A DNA stretch of 16,170 nt, from contig SRXB01000014.1 in assembly GCA_009724975.1 (NCBI GenBank), positions 1 through 16,170 on the forward strand, written 5' to 3'. The DNA comes from a bacterium. GTDB lineage: Bacteria > Desulfobacterota > Deferrisomatia > Deferrisomatales > BM512. Within the stretch, counting starts at the first letter, position 1. Each line of letters begins with the position of its first letter. Shown one piece after another: positions 6,568-12,892 of the stretch. Below the pieces are notes generated by a model. It was not told the DNA's origin and ran no database searches. It saw only the letters and a list, made by a program, of their open reading frames with translations. Position numbers and translations under genes: made by a program.

Positions 6568-7529
6568 TCCCTGACGGCTTTCTCGCTCTCTATTATCTCG
6601 ATTCCAGCCAAAAGAAGCTGGTCGTAGCTCTCTTTTCCGAAAACCGAGGCCTCCAGGCGGGGCCGAAACCTCTGGCACACCCTCAAAAGCCCATCCCCGG
6701 TCAACTTGCCCGTCCTGTAATTCTTCCTAAGCCTTCTCGCTATCTCCGAGGCCGCCATCAGCGCCCCTTCGCCCGTGGGGTCGGCGATGAGACAGGGGGC
6801 CGAGCGGTCGCCGGAGAGGAGCGAAAGGCACGAATCGAAGGCCAGCTCCCTGTAATGGGCTATACGCTCGGGGTGGAGGTCCGGCTGGGCTCTTTTGGTG
6901 GCCCTCTGCACCAGCGAGTGCCAGTTCCCCGACCTTCCCAGGAGCACCATACCCTGAAAGAGGGTTTTGTTGGTCCCGAAGGAAAAAAGCTGTCGGGAGA
7001 GGACCCTTTTCAGAAGCTCGTCGTTCTCGACATGCCGCTCCCTCGTTATCTGGCGCGGAATCTCCCAGACCTCGGGGGGCGCGTGTGAGTCCAGCCGCAT
7101 CTCCCAGAGCTGGTGGGTGTTGGCGCGGGCGGTGAAGCCGAGGATAATCTTGTAGGGGACGAAATAGTTGTGGGCGACGACGTCGGCGGCAAGGTGGCTC
7201 ATGTACCCTAGCGCGAAAGCGCTCTGGCTCGGCGTCTTCGCTTCCTCGGCGACCTCGTAGCCAACCGACCAGCGGTGGCAGTGGTTGAGGTAGGGCGCCA
7301 TCTTCTTGCCGACAACTATATCCGCGGCTATGGAGCCGTAATAAAAGTCGAAGGGGTGGGCCGAAAGGAGGGCGGAGACCGCCTCGGGCACCAGCTGAAG
7401 GTTTAATAGTATCTGCCTTGAAAGCTCAAGGTGGGTCGCAGGCCCGAAGGCGAAGGCCTCCCCGGCGAAACCGGCCATCACGGCCAGCGCCAGCACGGTC
7501 AAAGAGATAAGGCGAAGCGGGTGGCTCAA
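6564..7529 (-). CDS. Secreted zinc-dependent phospholipase C-like protein
   Basis: 321 residues with an N-terminal signal peptide (hydrophobic 8-24, likely cleavage after A-F-A at 28). The region after it fits the Zn_dep_PLPC family (PF00882): F-G-P-A-T-H at 28-33, Y-G-S-I-A-A-D at 64-70, H-R-W-S-V at 85-89, and G-Y-M-S-H-L-A-A-D-V-V-A-H at 108-120. His33, Asp70, His85, His112, Asp116 and His120 are the likely zinc ligands of the trinuclear site. Substrate is unknown; many bacterial members with this layout are uncharacterised. The start is TTG at 7529, with no good ribosome site; the only later Met (18) would cut the signal peptide. The gene stands alone, divergent from rlmN and convergent with deoC, and no terminator separates it from deoC. 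Confidence 0.78.
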   Translation of the reverse strand: MSHPLRLISLTVLALAVMAGFAGEAFAFGPATHLELSRQILLNLQLVPEAVSALLSAHPFDFYYGSIAADIVVGKKMAPYLNHCHRWSVGYEVAEEAKTPSQSAFALGYMSHLAADVVAHNYFVPYKIILGFTARANTHQLWEMRLDSHAPPEVWEIPRQITRERHVENDELLKRVLSRQLFSFGTNKTLFQGMVLLGRSGNWHSLVQRATKRAQPDLHPERIAHYRELAFDSCLSLLSGDRSAPCLIADPTGEGALMAASEIARRLRKNYRTGKLTGDGLLRVCQRFRPRLEASVFGKESYDQLLLAGIEIIESEKAVRD

Positions 7530-7541
7530 AAAAAACCAAAA
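7528..7541. repeat. A-rich 14-base word, copy 2, in the phospholipase/rlmN divergent gap
   Basis: Second exact copy of AAAAAAAACCAAAA. On the minus strand it is a T tract running straight into the proposed TTG start of the phospholipase-like gene. As with copy 1, it lies upstream of two divergent genes. Confidence 0.5.
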
Positions 7542-7573
7542 TCGCCGCGAACGGGCGCTTGTGCGCGGGCAAA

Positions 7574-7602
7574 TTGACTTTGCGCCGCGCTTGTGGTTAA
7601 TA
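7574..7602 (+). promoter_or_regulatory. Sigma70-type promoter for the rlmN-recG gene run
   Basis: TTGACT (7574-7579), a 17-base spacer, then TTAATA (7597-7602). These are 5-of-6 and 4-of-6 matches to consensus at optimal spacing. Transcription would start about 25 bases before the rlmN start codon. It is the only strong promoter seen for the eight-gene run. Confidence 0.7.
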
Positions 7603-7622
7603 GCTCACGTAAATAATAATAC

Positions 7623-7627
7623 AGGAG
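7623..7627 (+). promoter_or_regulatory. Ribosome binding site deciding the TTG start of rlmN
   Basis: AGGAG, 7 bases before TTG 7635. No ATG lies in frame near it, so the TTG is well supported as the start. Confidence 0.75.
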
Positions 7628-7634
7628 TTTTCAC

Positions 7635-8693
7635 TTGGCCGCGTCCCAAAACCTTTTGAGTCTAGACAAAAAGGGGATGGAGGAATTTTTCGCCTCCCTC
7701 GGCGAAAAACCCTTTCGCGCGCGCCAGCTCCTCATGAAAATCTATTCGCAGGGGGCCTTTTCCCTCGATTCCCTCACCGAATTCTCCGCCCCACTCAAGG
7801 AAAAACTCGCCTCCTCCTCCTACATCGGCCTTCCCGAACTGGTGGAAAAGCAAAAGAGCGCGGACGGCACCGAAAAACTCCTTCTTCGCCTTCGCGACGG
7901 AGAAATGGTGGAGACGGTGCTTATCCCCGACGAAGAGCGCCTTACCCAGTGCGTCTCGACCCAGGCGGGATGCCCCATGGGGTGCAAATTCTGCCGCACC
8001 GCCTCGGGGGGCTTTCGCCGCAACCTCGAAGCGGGCGAGATAGTTGGACAGGTGGTGGCGGCGGGGGCCTATTCCTCCTTTCAAAAACGCGTAACCAACG
8101 TGGTCTTCATGGGGATGGGCGAGCCCCTGCTGAACCTTGAGGCTGTGACCCGCGCTTTTGAGATATTGACCGCCGACTGGGGTTTCGGGATATCGAAGCG
8201 GAAGATAACCATCTCGACCTGCGGCCTGGTGGAGGAGATGAAAAAGCTCCCCCCCGAGGTACTGGCGAGCCTCGCCGTCTCCCTCAACGCCACCACCGAC
8301 GCCCAGCGCGACCTTTTAATGCCCGTGAACCGACGCCACCCCATAGCAGAGCTTTTGGGGGCTTTAAAAGAGCTTTCGGTGGCGCACAAGGGGCAATACA
8401 CCATTGAGTACGTGCTTTTAGGCGGCGTAAACGATACAATTGAAGACGCCAGACGGCTCTCGAAGCTCCTTGCGGGGCTTCGCTGCAAAATAAACCTCAT
8501 ACCCTTCAACCCCCACGGCGAGAGTGATTTTAAGGCTCCCGACCCCAGGGCGGTGGAGCGTTTCCAGAGCCATCTTCTGGAGAGGGGATTCGTGGCGGTT
8601 TTGAGAAAGAGCCGAGGCGAGGATATAATGGCGGCCTGCGGCCAGCTGCGGGCCGACGAGCTTTTGAAATCAAAGGAATCGCAAGGGAGCTAG
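7635..8693 (+). CDS. rlmN: 23S rRNA/tRNA adenine C2-methyltransferase RlmN (radical SAM)
   Basis: 352 residues. RlmN methylates C2 of A2503 in 23S rRNA, and A37 in some tRNAs, using two SAM molecules: one supplies the methyl through a cysteine relay, the other yields 5'-deoxyadenosine. The radical-SAM cluster is C113-x3-C117-x2-C120. The catalytic pair is visible as Cys106, seven residues before the cluster, and Cys335 in M-A-A-C-G-Q-L near the C terminus. G-M-G-E-P-L-L-N at 160-167 binds SAM. All key residues are present and the length is normal. The start codon is TTG, preceded by AGGAG and a good promoter. It is the first gene of the run; mtnP begins 3 bases after its stop, and an AAGGGAG site for mtnP lies inside its last codons. 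Confidence 0.95.
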   Translation: MAASQNLLSLDKKGMEEFFASLGEKPFRARQLLMKIYSQGAFSLDSLTEFSAPLKEKLASSSYIGLPELVEKQKSADGTEKLLLRLRDGEMVETVLIPDEERLTQCVSTQAGCPMGCKFCRTASGGFRRNLEAGEIVGQVVAAGAYSSFQKRVTNVVFMGMGEPLLNLEAVTRAFEILTADWGFGISKRKITISTCGLVEEMKKLPPEVLASLAVSLNATTDAQRDLLMPVNRRHPIAELLGALKELSVAHKGQYTIEYVLLGGVNDTIEDARRLSKLLAGLRCKINLIPFNPHGESDFKAPDPRAVERFQSHLLERGFVAVLRKSRGEDIMAACGQLRADELLKSKESQGS

Positions 8694-8696
8694 AGA

Positions 8697-9557
8697 ATGG
8701 AAAGAGCCATAGGAATAATCGGGGGAAGCGGCCTCTACGAGATGGACGGCCTTGGCGATATAAAAGAGGTGGAGATTCCCACACCCTTCGGCATGCCCTC
8801 GGACAAGATAGTCACCGGCAACCTCGGCGGCAGGAAGCTGGCCTTTTTGCCCCGCCACGGGCGCGGCCACCGCTACCTCCCCACCGAGGTTCCTTATCGC
8901 GCCAACATCTGGGCGCTAAAGTCCCTCGGGGTCGAGTGGATACTCTCCCTCTCCGCCGTCGGCAGCCTCCAGCACGAAGCGGGGCCCGGCGATGTGGTCC
9001 TTCCCGACCAGTTCATCGACAGGGCCCTTTCCCGCCCCAACACCTTTTTCGGCAACGGCCTCGTCGGCCACGTCGGCATGGCCGACCCCGTCTGCGGACA
9101 CCTGGCCGACGCGGTGATGAAGGCGGGCGAGGGGCTAGGCCCCAAGTTCCACAGGGGAGGAACCTACGTCTGCATAGAAGGCCCCACCTTCGGCACCCGC
9201 GCCGAATCGCACCTTTACCGCTCGTGGGGAGCCAAGATAGTCGGAATGACCAACGCCACCGAGGCCAAGCTGGCCCGCGAGGCCGAAATATGCTACGTGA
9301 CGATAGCTATGGTCACAGACTACGACTGCTGGCACGAAGAGGTGGTCAGCATAGAGGCGATTCTTGAGATACTTGGCAAGAACGTCAACAACTCGAAGGA
9401 GCTTGTGCGCCGCATCGTCCCCCTCATAGGAGAGAGCCGCCCCTGCGGGTGCGCCGAGGCCGCCAAGTACGCCATAATGACCGCCCACGACAAAATTCCG
9501 CCCAAAACGCGCCAGGCGGTGGAGCTTCTTTACGGCAAGTACCTGAAGGGGGCCTGA
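8697..9557 (+). CDS. mtnP: S-methyl-5'-thioadenosine phosphorylase
   Basis: 286 residues of the PNP/MTAP family. It phosphorolyses methylthioadenosine to adenine and methylthioribose 1-phosphate; homologues often accept 5'-deoxyadenosine too. Motifs: I-G-I-I-G-G-S-G-L-Y at 5-14 (phosphate site), R-H-G-R-G-H at 53-58, E-G-P-T-F-G-T-R-A-E at 161-170, M-T-N-A-T-E at 184-189, and T-D-Y-D-C-W at 207-212. Asp208 and Asp210 there mark specificity for 6-amino purines over inosine/guanosine. The family often has Pro before the Glu of the M-T motif; here it is Thr188. Sequence between rlmN and the PfkB gene is almost gapless (3 and 2 bases), so the three are surely co-transcribed. The next steps of the methionine salvage cycle (mtnA and others) are not in the window. 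Confidence 0.93.
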   Translation: MERAIGIIGGSGLYEMDGLGDIKEVEIPTPFGMPSDKIVTGNLGGRKLAFLPRHGRGHRYLPTEVPYRANIWALKSLGVEWILSLSAVGSLQHEAGPGDVVLPDQFIDRALSRPNTFFGNGLVGHVGMADPVCGHLADAVMKAGEGLGPKFHRGGTYVCIEGPTFGTRAESHLYRSWGAKIVGMTNATEAKLAREAEICYVTIAMVTDYDCWHEEVVSIEAILEILGKNVNNSKELVRRIVPLIGESRPCGCAEAAKYAIMTAHDKIPPKTRQAVELLYGKYLKGA

Positions 9558-9559
9558 CA

Positions 9560-10477
9560 GTGGCCTCTGACCTTATAGTAGTCGGCTCGGTGGCCATAGA
9601 TTCGGTCGAAACCCCTTTCGGACGCGAAGAGGAGTCGCTGGGCGGCAGCGCCCTTTACTTTTCCGCCGCCGCCAGCCTCTTTTCGCCGGTGAAAGTCGTC
9701 GCGGTGATAGGCGAGGACTTCCCAAGGGACGCGGTGGACTTCCTCGAAGGGCGAGGGGTAGATCTTACGGGCCTCATAACCAGCCCGGGCAAGACTTTCC
9801 GCTGGAAGGGGCGCTACGGCTTTGACCTGAACGAGGCACATACCCTCGAAACCCACCTCAACGTCTTCGAGGACTTCAACCCTGTGCTCACCCAGGGCCA
9901 GCGCGAGAGCGAATACGTCTTTTTGGCGAACATCGACCCCGAAATACAGCTAAAGGTCCTCGACCAGGTCGATTCTCCCCGCCTCGTGGCCGCCGACACC
10001 ATGAACTTCTGGATAGAGGGCAAGCCAAAAGCCCTTAAAAAGGTGATAGAGCGCGTTGACGTGCTGGTTTTGAATGAGGCCGAGGCCCGCATGCTCTCCG
10101 GCGAGTCGAACCTCGTCAAGGCGGGCAAGAAGATTCTGGAGTGGGGACCCGCCGGAGTGGTAATCAAGCGCGGCGAGTACGGCGTAATCTATTTCGCCGA
10201 AAACCACGTCTTCAGCGCACCCGCCTACCCGCTGGAAAGCGTCTTCGACCCCACCGGCGCGGGCGATTCCTTCGCGGGGGGCTTCATGGGCCACATAGCC
10301 GCGACCGGTGACGTCTCGACCGAGGGGCTTAGGCGCGCAATCGTTTACGGAAGCGCCGTGGCTAGTTTCAACGTCGAGGATTTCAGCTTCAAAAGGCTCG
10401 CGACGGTGGCCAGGGAGGACCTTCGGGACCGTTACGCCGAATTTAGGGCTATGACCGTTTTCGAGGCGGATGTATAA
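9560..10477 (+). CDS. PfkB-family carbohydrate/nucleoside kinase
   Basis: 305 residues from GTG 9560, chosen because AAGGGGG lies 8 bases upstream and the Rossmann-like strand D-L-I-V-V-G-S starts at residue 4. An open frame continues upstream inside mtnP but is only shadow sequence. The PfkB signature near the C terminus is D-P-T-G-A-G-D at 230-236, with catalytic base Asp236 and the anion hole formed by G-A-G. The N-terminal glycine pair is L-G-G-S-A-L-Y-F-S at 27-35, without the Asn of ribokinase. The substrate cannot be read from the sequence. Adenosine is plausible because the gene sits directly behind mtnP; ribose or another nucleoside is equally open. The last codons overlap a possible internal promoter for the next gene. 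Confidence 0.82.
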   Translation: MASDLIVVGSVAIDSVETPFGREEESLGGSALYFSAAASLFSPVKVVAVIGEDFPRDAVDFLEGRGVDLTGLITSPGKTFRWKGRYGFDLNEAHTLETHLNVFEDFNPVLTQGQRESEYVFLANIDPEIQLKVLDQVDSPRLVAADTMNFWIEGKPKALKKVIERVDVLVLNEAEARMLSGESNLVKAGKKILEWGPAGVVIKRGEYGVIYFAENHVFSAPAYPLESVFDPTGAGDSFAGGFMGHIAATGDVSTEGLRRAIVYGSAVASFNVEDFSFKRLATVAREDLRDRYAEFRAMTVFEADV

Positions 10478-10478
10478 C
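10451..10478 (+). promoter_or_regulatory. Weak candidate internal promoter before the TPR lipoprotein gene
   Basis: ATGACC (10451-10456), a 16-base spacer, then TATAAC (10473-10478), overlapping the stop codon of the kinase gene. The -10 is a 5-of-6 match and the -35 a 4-of-6 match. It is placed where the run has its only sizeable gap, but the evidence is the two hexamers alone. Confidence 0.3.
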
Positions 10479-10490
10479 TTAAAAAAAACC

Positions 10491-10515
10491 GCCCCGCCGT
10501 CGGGGCTTTCGGGGC
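10491..10515 (+). terminator. GC hairpin after the kinase gene: weak terminator or leader structure
   Basis: GCCCCG (10491-10496), loop CCGT, CGGGGC (10501-10506), then only three T. An A-run precedes it. The same CGGGGC recurs at 10510-10515, directly before the AAGGAG ribosome site of the next gene, so GCCCCG could pair with either copy. The short T tract makes it at best a partial terminator; it could equally tune read-through or translation of the TPR gene. Confidence 0.5.
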
Positions 10516-10530
10516 AAGGAGCCGGATAAT

Positions 10531-11298
10531 TTGAAAGAGGCGTTCAAAAAGGCTTCGCTGGCGTTTGTTTTGATTTTTTTAATCGTGGTTGCCGGCTGCT
10601 CCGGCGCCGACGAGAAGACGCGCAAGAACGAGGCGCTCTCCTCCCAGCAGTTCGCCGAGGCTTACATGCGCGACGGCAAGCCCGCCCGCGCCCTTCAGGA
10701 GCTTGCCAAGGCGCAGGCCCTTACGCCGGAGGACCCCAAGATTCCTCACATGATGGGGGTCGCCTACTGGCAGAAGAAGGAATACGCCCTCGCCGAGCAG
10801 AGCTTTTTGAAGGCGGTTGCGCTAAAGGACGATTACTCGGAGGTGTGGAACACCCTCGGGGCGCTCTATATATCGCAAAACCGCTTTTCCGACGCGGTGC
10901 GCGTCCTTGAGAAGGCCCTCTCCAACGTCTATTACAACTCTTATGAAAGCGCCATGTCCAACCTCGGCTGGTCGCTTTACAAGCTGGGCCGCAACGCCGA
11001 GGCGAAGGTGAAGCTGACCGAGGCGATTGAGATTGACCCGAACCAGCCCGTCACCCGCGTGAACATGGCCATTTTGCTCTACGACGAGGAAAACTACGAG
11101 GAAGCCTTCAAACACGCCAACGAGGCCCTGCGCGTCGCGCCGGACTACGCCAACGCCCACCTCCAGAAAGGGATGATTCAGATAAAGATGGGGGACAAGG
11201 AGGGGGCGAGGGAATCGCTGACGCAGGCCTGGAAGATGGGGGCTGGCGGCGACGTGGGCAAATCTGCAAAAACTTACCTGGATTTTCTGGAGAAATAG
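10531..11298 (+). CDS. TPR-repeat lipoprotein, PilF/PilW-like type IV pilus pilotin
   Basis: 255 residues starting at TTG 10531, with AAGGAG nine bases upstream. Residues 1-22 form a lipoprotein signal ending V-A-G-C with lipidation at Cys23; Ser at +2 fits outer-membrane sorting. The remainder is about six tetratricopeptide repeats (roughly 38-67, 71-102, 104-137, 142-171, 175-205, 208-239). In Pseudomonas, PilF has this build and helps the PilQ secretin assemble in the outer membrane, and its gene lies between rlmN and rodZ. Here the gene is likewise between rlmN and rodZ, four bases before rodZ. No other pilus gene is visible, so a general scaffold role is also possible. Confidence 0.8.
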   Translation: MKEAFKKASLAFVLIFLIVVAGCSGADEKTRKNEALSSQQFAEAYMRDGKPARALQELAKAQALTPEDPKIPHMMGVAYWQKKEYALAEQSFLKAVALKDDYSEVWNTLGALYISQNRFSDAVRVLEKALSNVYYNSYESAMSNLGWSLYKLGRNAEAKVKLTEAIEIDPNQPVTRVNMAILLYDEENYEEAFKHANEALRVAPDYANAHLQKGMIQIKMGDKEGARESLTQAWKMGAGGDVGKSAKTYLDFLEK

Positions 11299-11302
11299 AT
11301 AG

Positions 11303-12067
11303 ATGAGCGCAACGGCAAGGGAACTTAACTTCGGAAACGCCCTCAGGAAGGCTCGCCAGGACGCCGGCTACGACCTCAGGAGGTTGAGCGACGTCACCCG
11401 CGTGCAGACCCGTTACATCGAGGCCCTTGAGGAAGAGGATTGGGGGAGCGTGCCAAAGGGGGTCATCGGCAGGGGCTTCGTGCGCCTCATCGCCCGTGAA
11501 ATCGGCGCCGACAGCGAAGACCTCCTTGAGCGGTACAGGGTCAGCCGCGGGGAAGACCCCTTGGCCCACCTCGTCCACTACACCAACGAGGAGGAGGAGA
11601 TGGACATGGAGGTGGGAAGGCCCGCCCCTGCCTTTGGCCGCTCCTTTGAGCGCGGCCCGCTCCTAATCGTCATCGCCGCCGTCGTATTAATGGCCCTCAT
11701 CGGCGCGGGCCTATGGCTCTGGGGGCCGTGGGGCGGGAAGGGGAGCGTGGAAAAAGGCGTGAAGGCCGCCCGCGTCGCCGAGCCGGTGGAGCCCGCCGCG
11801 GCGCCGGTGAAGGTCATTCTCCTTGAAATAGCCGCCAGCAGGGAAACAGCCGTCACGGTTGAGGGCGAGGGGCTTGAAGCCGGAAAACTCGACCTCAAGC
11901 CCGGCGATGTGAAGAAGCTGGAAGTGTCGAAAAAGGCGCGCCTAATACTGGCCGACCCCACCTCCGTAGCCCTTGTCTGGAACGGCGTCATGCTGAAACT
12001 GCCCGACACCCCCGGCGTCGAAGCGGTGATTCTACTTCCCGACGACGCCGAGAAGTTCAAGCCTTGA
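11303..12067 (+). CDS. rodZ: RodZ-like cytoskeletal membrane protein (HTH plus DUF4115)
   Basis: 254 residues in three parts. An N-terminal helix-turn-helix of the XRE/HTH_25 type covers about 8-75, with L-R-K-A-R at 14-18 and Y-I-E-A-L-E-E-E at 38-45. In RodZ this domain binds MreB instead of DNA. A single membrane helix spans about 118-140 after an acidic linker. A periplasmic DUF4115 beta domain covers about 172-250. The length is shorter than E. coli RodZ (337), with a short proline/alanine-rich linker before the periplasmic domain. RodZ links MreB to the cell-wall elongation machinery and keeps cells rod-shaped. It follows the TPR gene by four bases, and its stop overlaps the TTG start of the next gene. 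Confidence 0.87.
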   Translation: MSATARELNFGNALRKARQDAGYDLRRLSDVTRVQTRYIEALEEEDWGSVPKGVIGRGFVRLIAREIGADSEDLLERYRVSRGEDPLAHLVHYTNEEEEMDMEVGRPAPAFGRSFERGPLLIVIAAVVLMALIGAGLWLWGPWGGKGSVEKGVKAARVAEPVEPAAAPVKVILLEIAASRETAVTVEGEGLEAGKLDLKPGDVKKLEVSKKARLILADPTSVALVWNGVMLKLPDTPGVEAVILLPDDAEKFKP

Positions 12068-12891
12068 CCCTTTCCCCGCCGGAAAACCATCTTTGCGATA
12101 TCGCCCGTAAACTCGGCCCCGCCTTCAGGGGGGTAGAGGCCGCGGTGGTACTCGGCTCGGGCCTCTCGGAGGCGGCTGGAGCGCTAGGCGTGGGCAAAAC
12201 GGTAGATTACTTCGCCGCCTGCGGACGAAAGCCCGCCGTGCCGGGCCACCCGGGCCTTCTCGGCGCGACAAAAATCGGGAAAATCAAGACGGCGGTCTTT
12301 TTGGGGCGCGCCCACTACTACGAGGAGCGCTCCATGGAGTCCGCCGCCCTCGCGGTGAGGCTGGCCGCCGCTATGGGAGCGAAGTTCTGCGCCCTTTTCT
12401 GCGCCGTCGGCTCCCTTCGCGACGATTTTTCCACCGGCGACTGGGTCTTCGTCGAAGACCACCTCAACTTCATGGGGCAAAACCCACTCGCCGGAGTCCT
12501 TGCGGAGGGCGGCCCCCCATTTCTGGACCTCGGCGGCCTCTACTCGCCCGAGCTTCACCCCCGAATTTCAGCCATGCTCCCCGGCATGGAGGTTAAAAAA
12601 GGCGTTCTCGCCGCCTTTAGCGGCCCCACCTACGAAACTCCGGCGGAGGTGCGCATGGCCAAGGCCCTTGGAGCCGACGTGGTGGGGATGAGCTCTGTTC
12701 CCGAAGCGGTTTGGGCGCGCCACCTAGGCCTTAAGGCGGCAGTCTTCGCCCGCGTCGCCAACCCGGCCGCCGGGCTTTCTCCCTCGCCCCTTCGCCATGA
12801 AGACGTAGTGCGCGAGAGTTCGCTCGGCGGCGACGAGGCCGCGATGATAGCGAGCGCCGCGATAGCCGCGTGGGCGGCGGAGAGGGGCTGA
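12064..12891 (+). CDS. Purine nucleoside phosphorylase (trimeric PNP family)
   Basis: 275 residues. The family splits inosine, guanosine and their deoxy forms into base and (deoxy)ribose 1-phosphate. Motifs: V-V-L-G-S-G-L-S at 28-35 with phosphate-binding Ser32, G-H-P-G at 61-64, G-R-A-H-Y-Y-E at 81-87, G-P-T-Y-E-T-P-A-E at 187-195 with Glu191 for base binding, G-M-S-S-V-P-E at 208-214, V-A-N-P-A-A-G at 231-237 with Asn233, and His245. Asn233 and His245 match the human Asn243/His257 pair. The usual N-A-A-G phosphate-loop sequence reads C-A-V-G-S at 113-117, a departure from the family. The start is TTG 12064, overlapping the rodZ stop as TTGA, and no in-frame start nearby is better. Specificity toward methylthioinosine or xanthosine cannot be excluded. 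Confidence 0.85.
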   Translation: MTLSPPENHLCDIARKLGPAFRGVEAAVVLGSGLSEAAGALGVGKTVDYFAACGRKPAVPGHPGLLGATKIGKIKTAVFLGRAHYYEERSMESAALAVRLAAAMGAKFCALFCAVGSLRDDFSTGDWVFVEDHLNFMGQNPLAGVLAEGGPPFLDLGGLYSPELHPRISAMLPGMEVKKGVLAAFSGPTYETPAEVRMAKALGADVVGMSSVPEAVWARHLGLKAAVFARVANPAAGLSPSPLRHEDVVRESSLGGDEAAMIASAAIAAWAAERG

Positions 12892-12892
12892 A

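Noticed and set aside
9449..9559. Longer start for the PfkB kinase inside mtnP
   Set aside because: The added 37 residues are the out-of-frame reading of mtnP, and GTG 9560 has a good ribosome site and family-typical N terminus.
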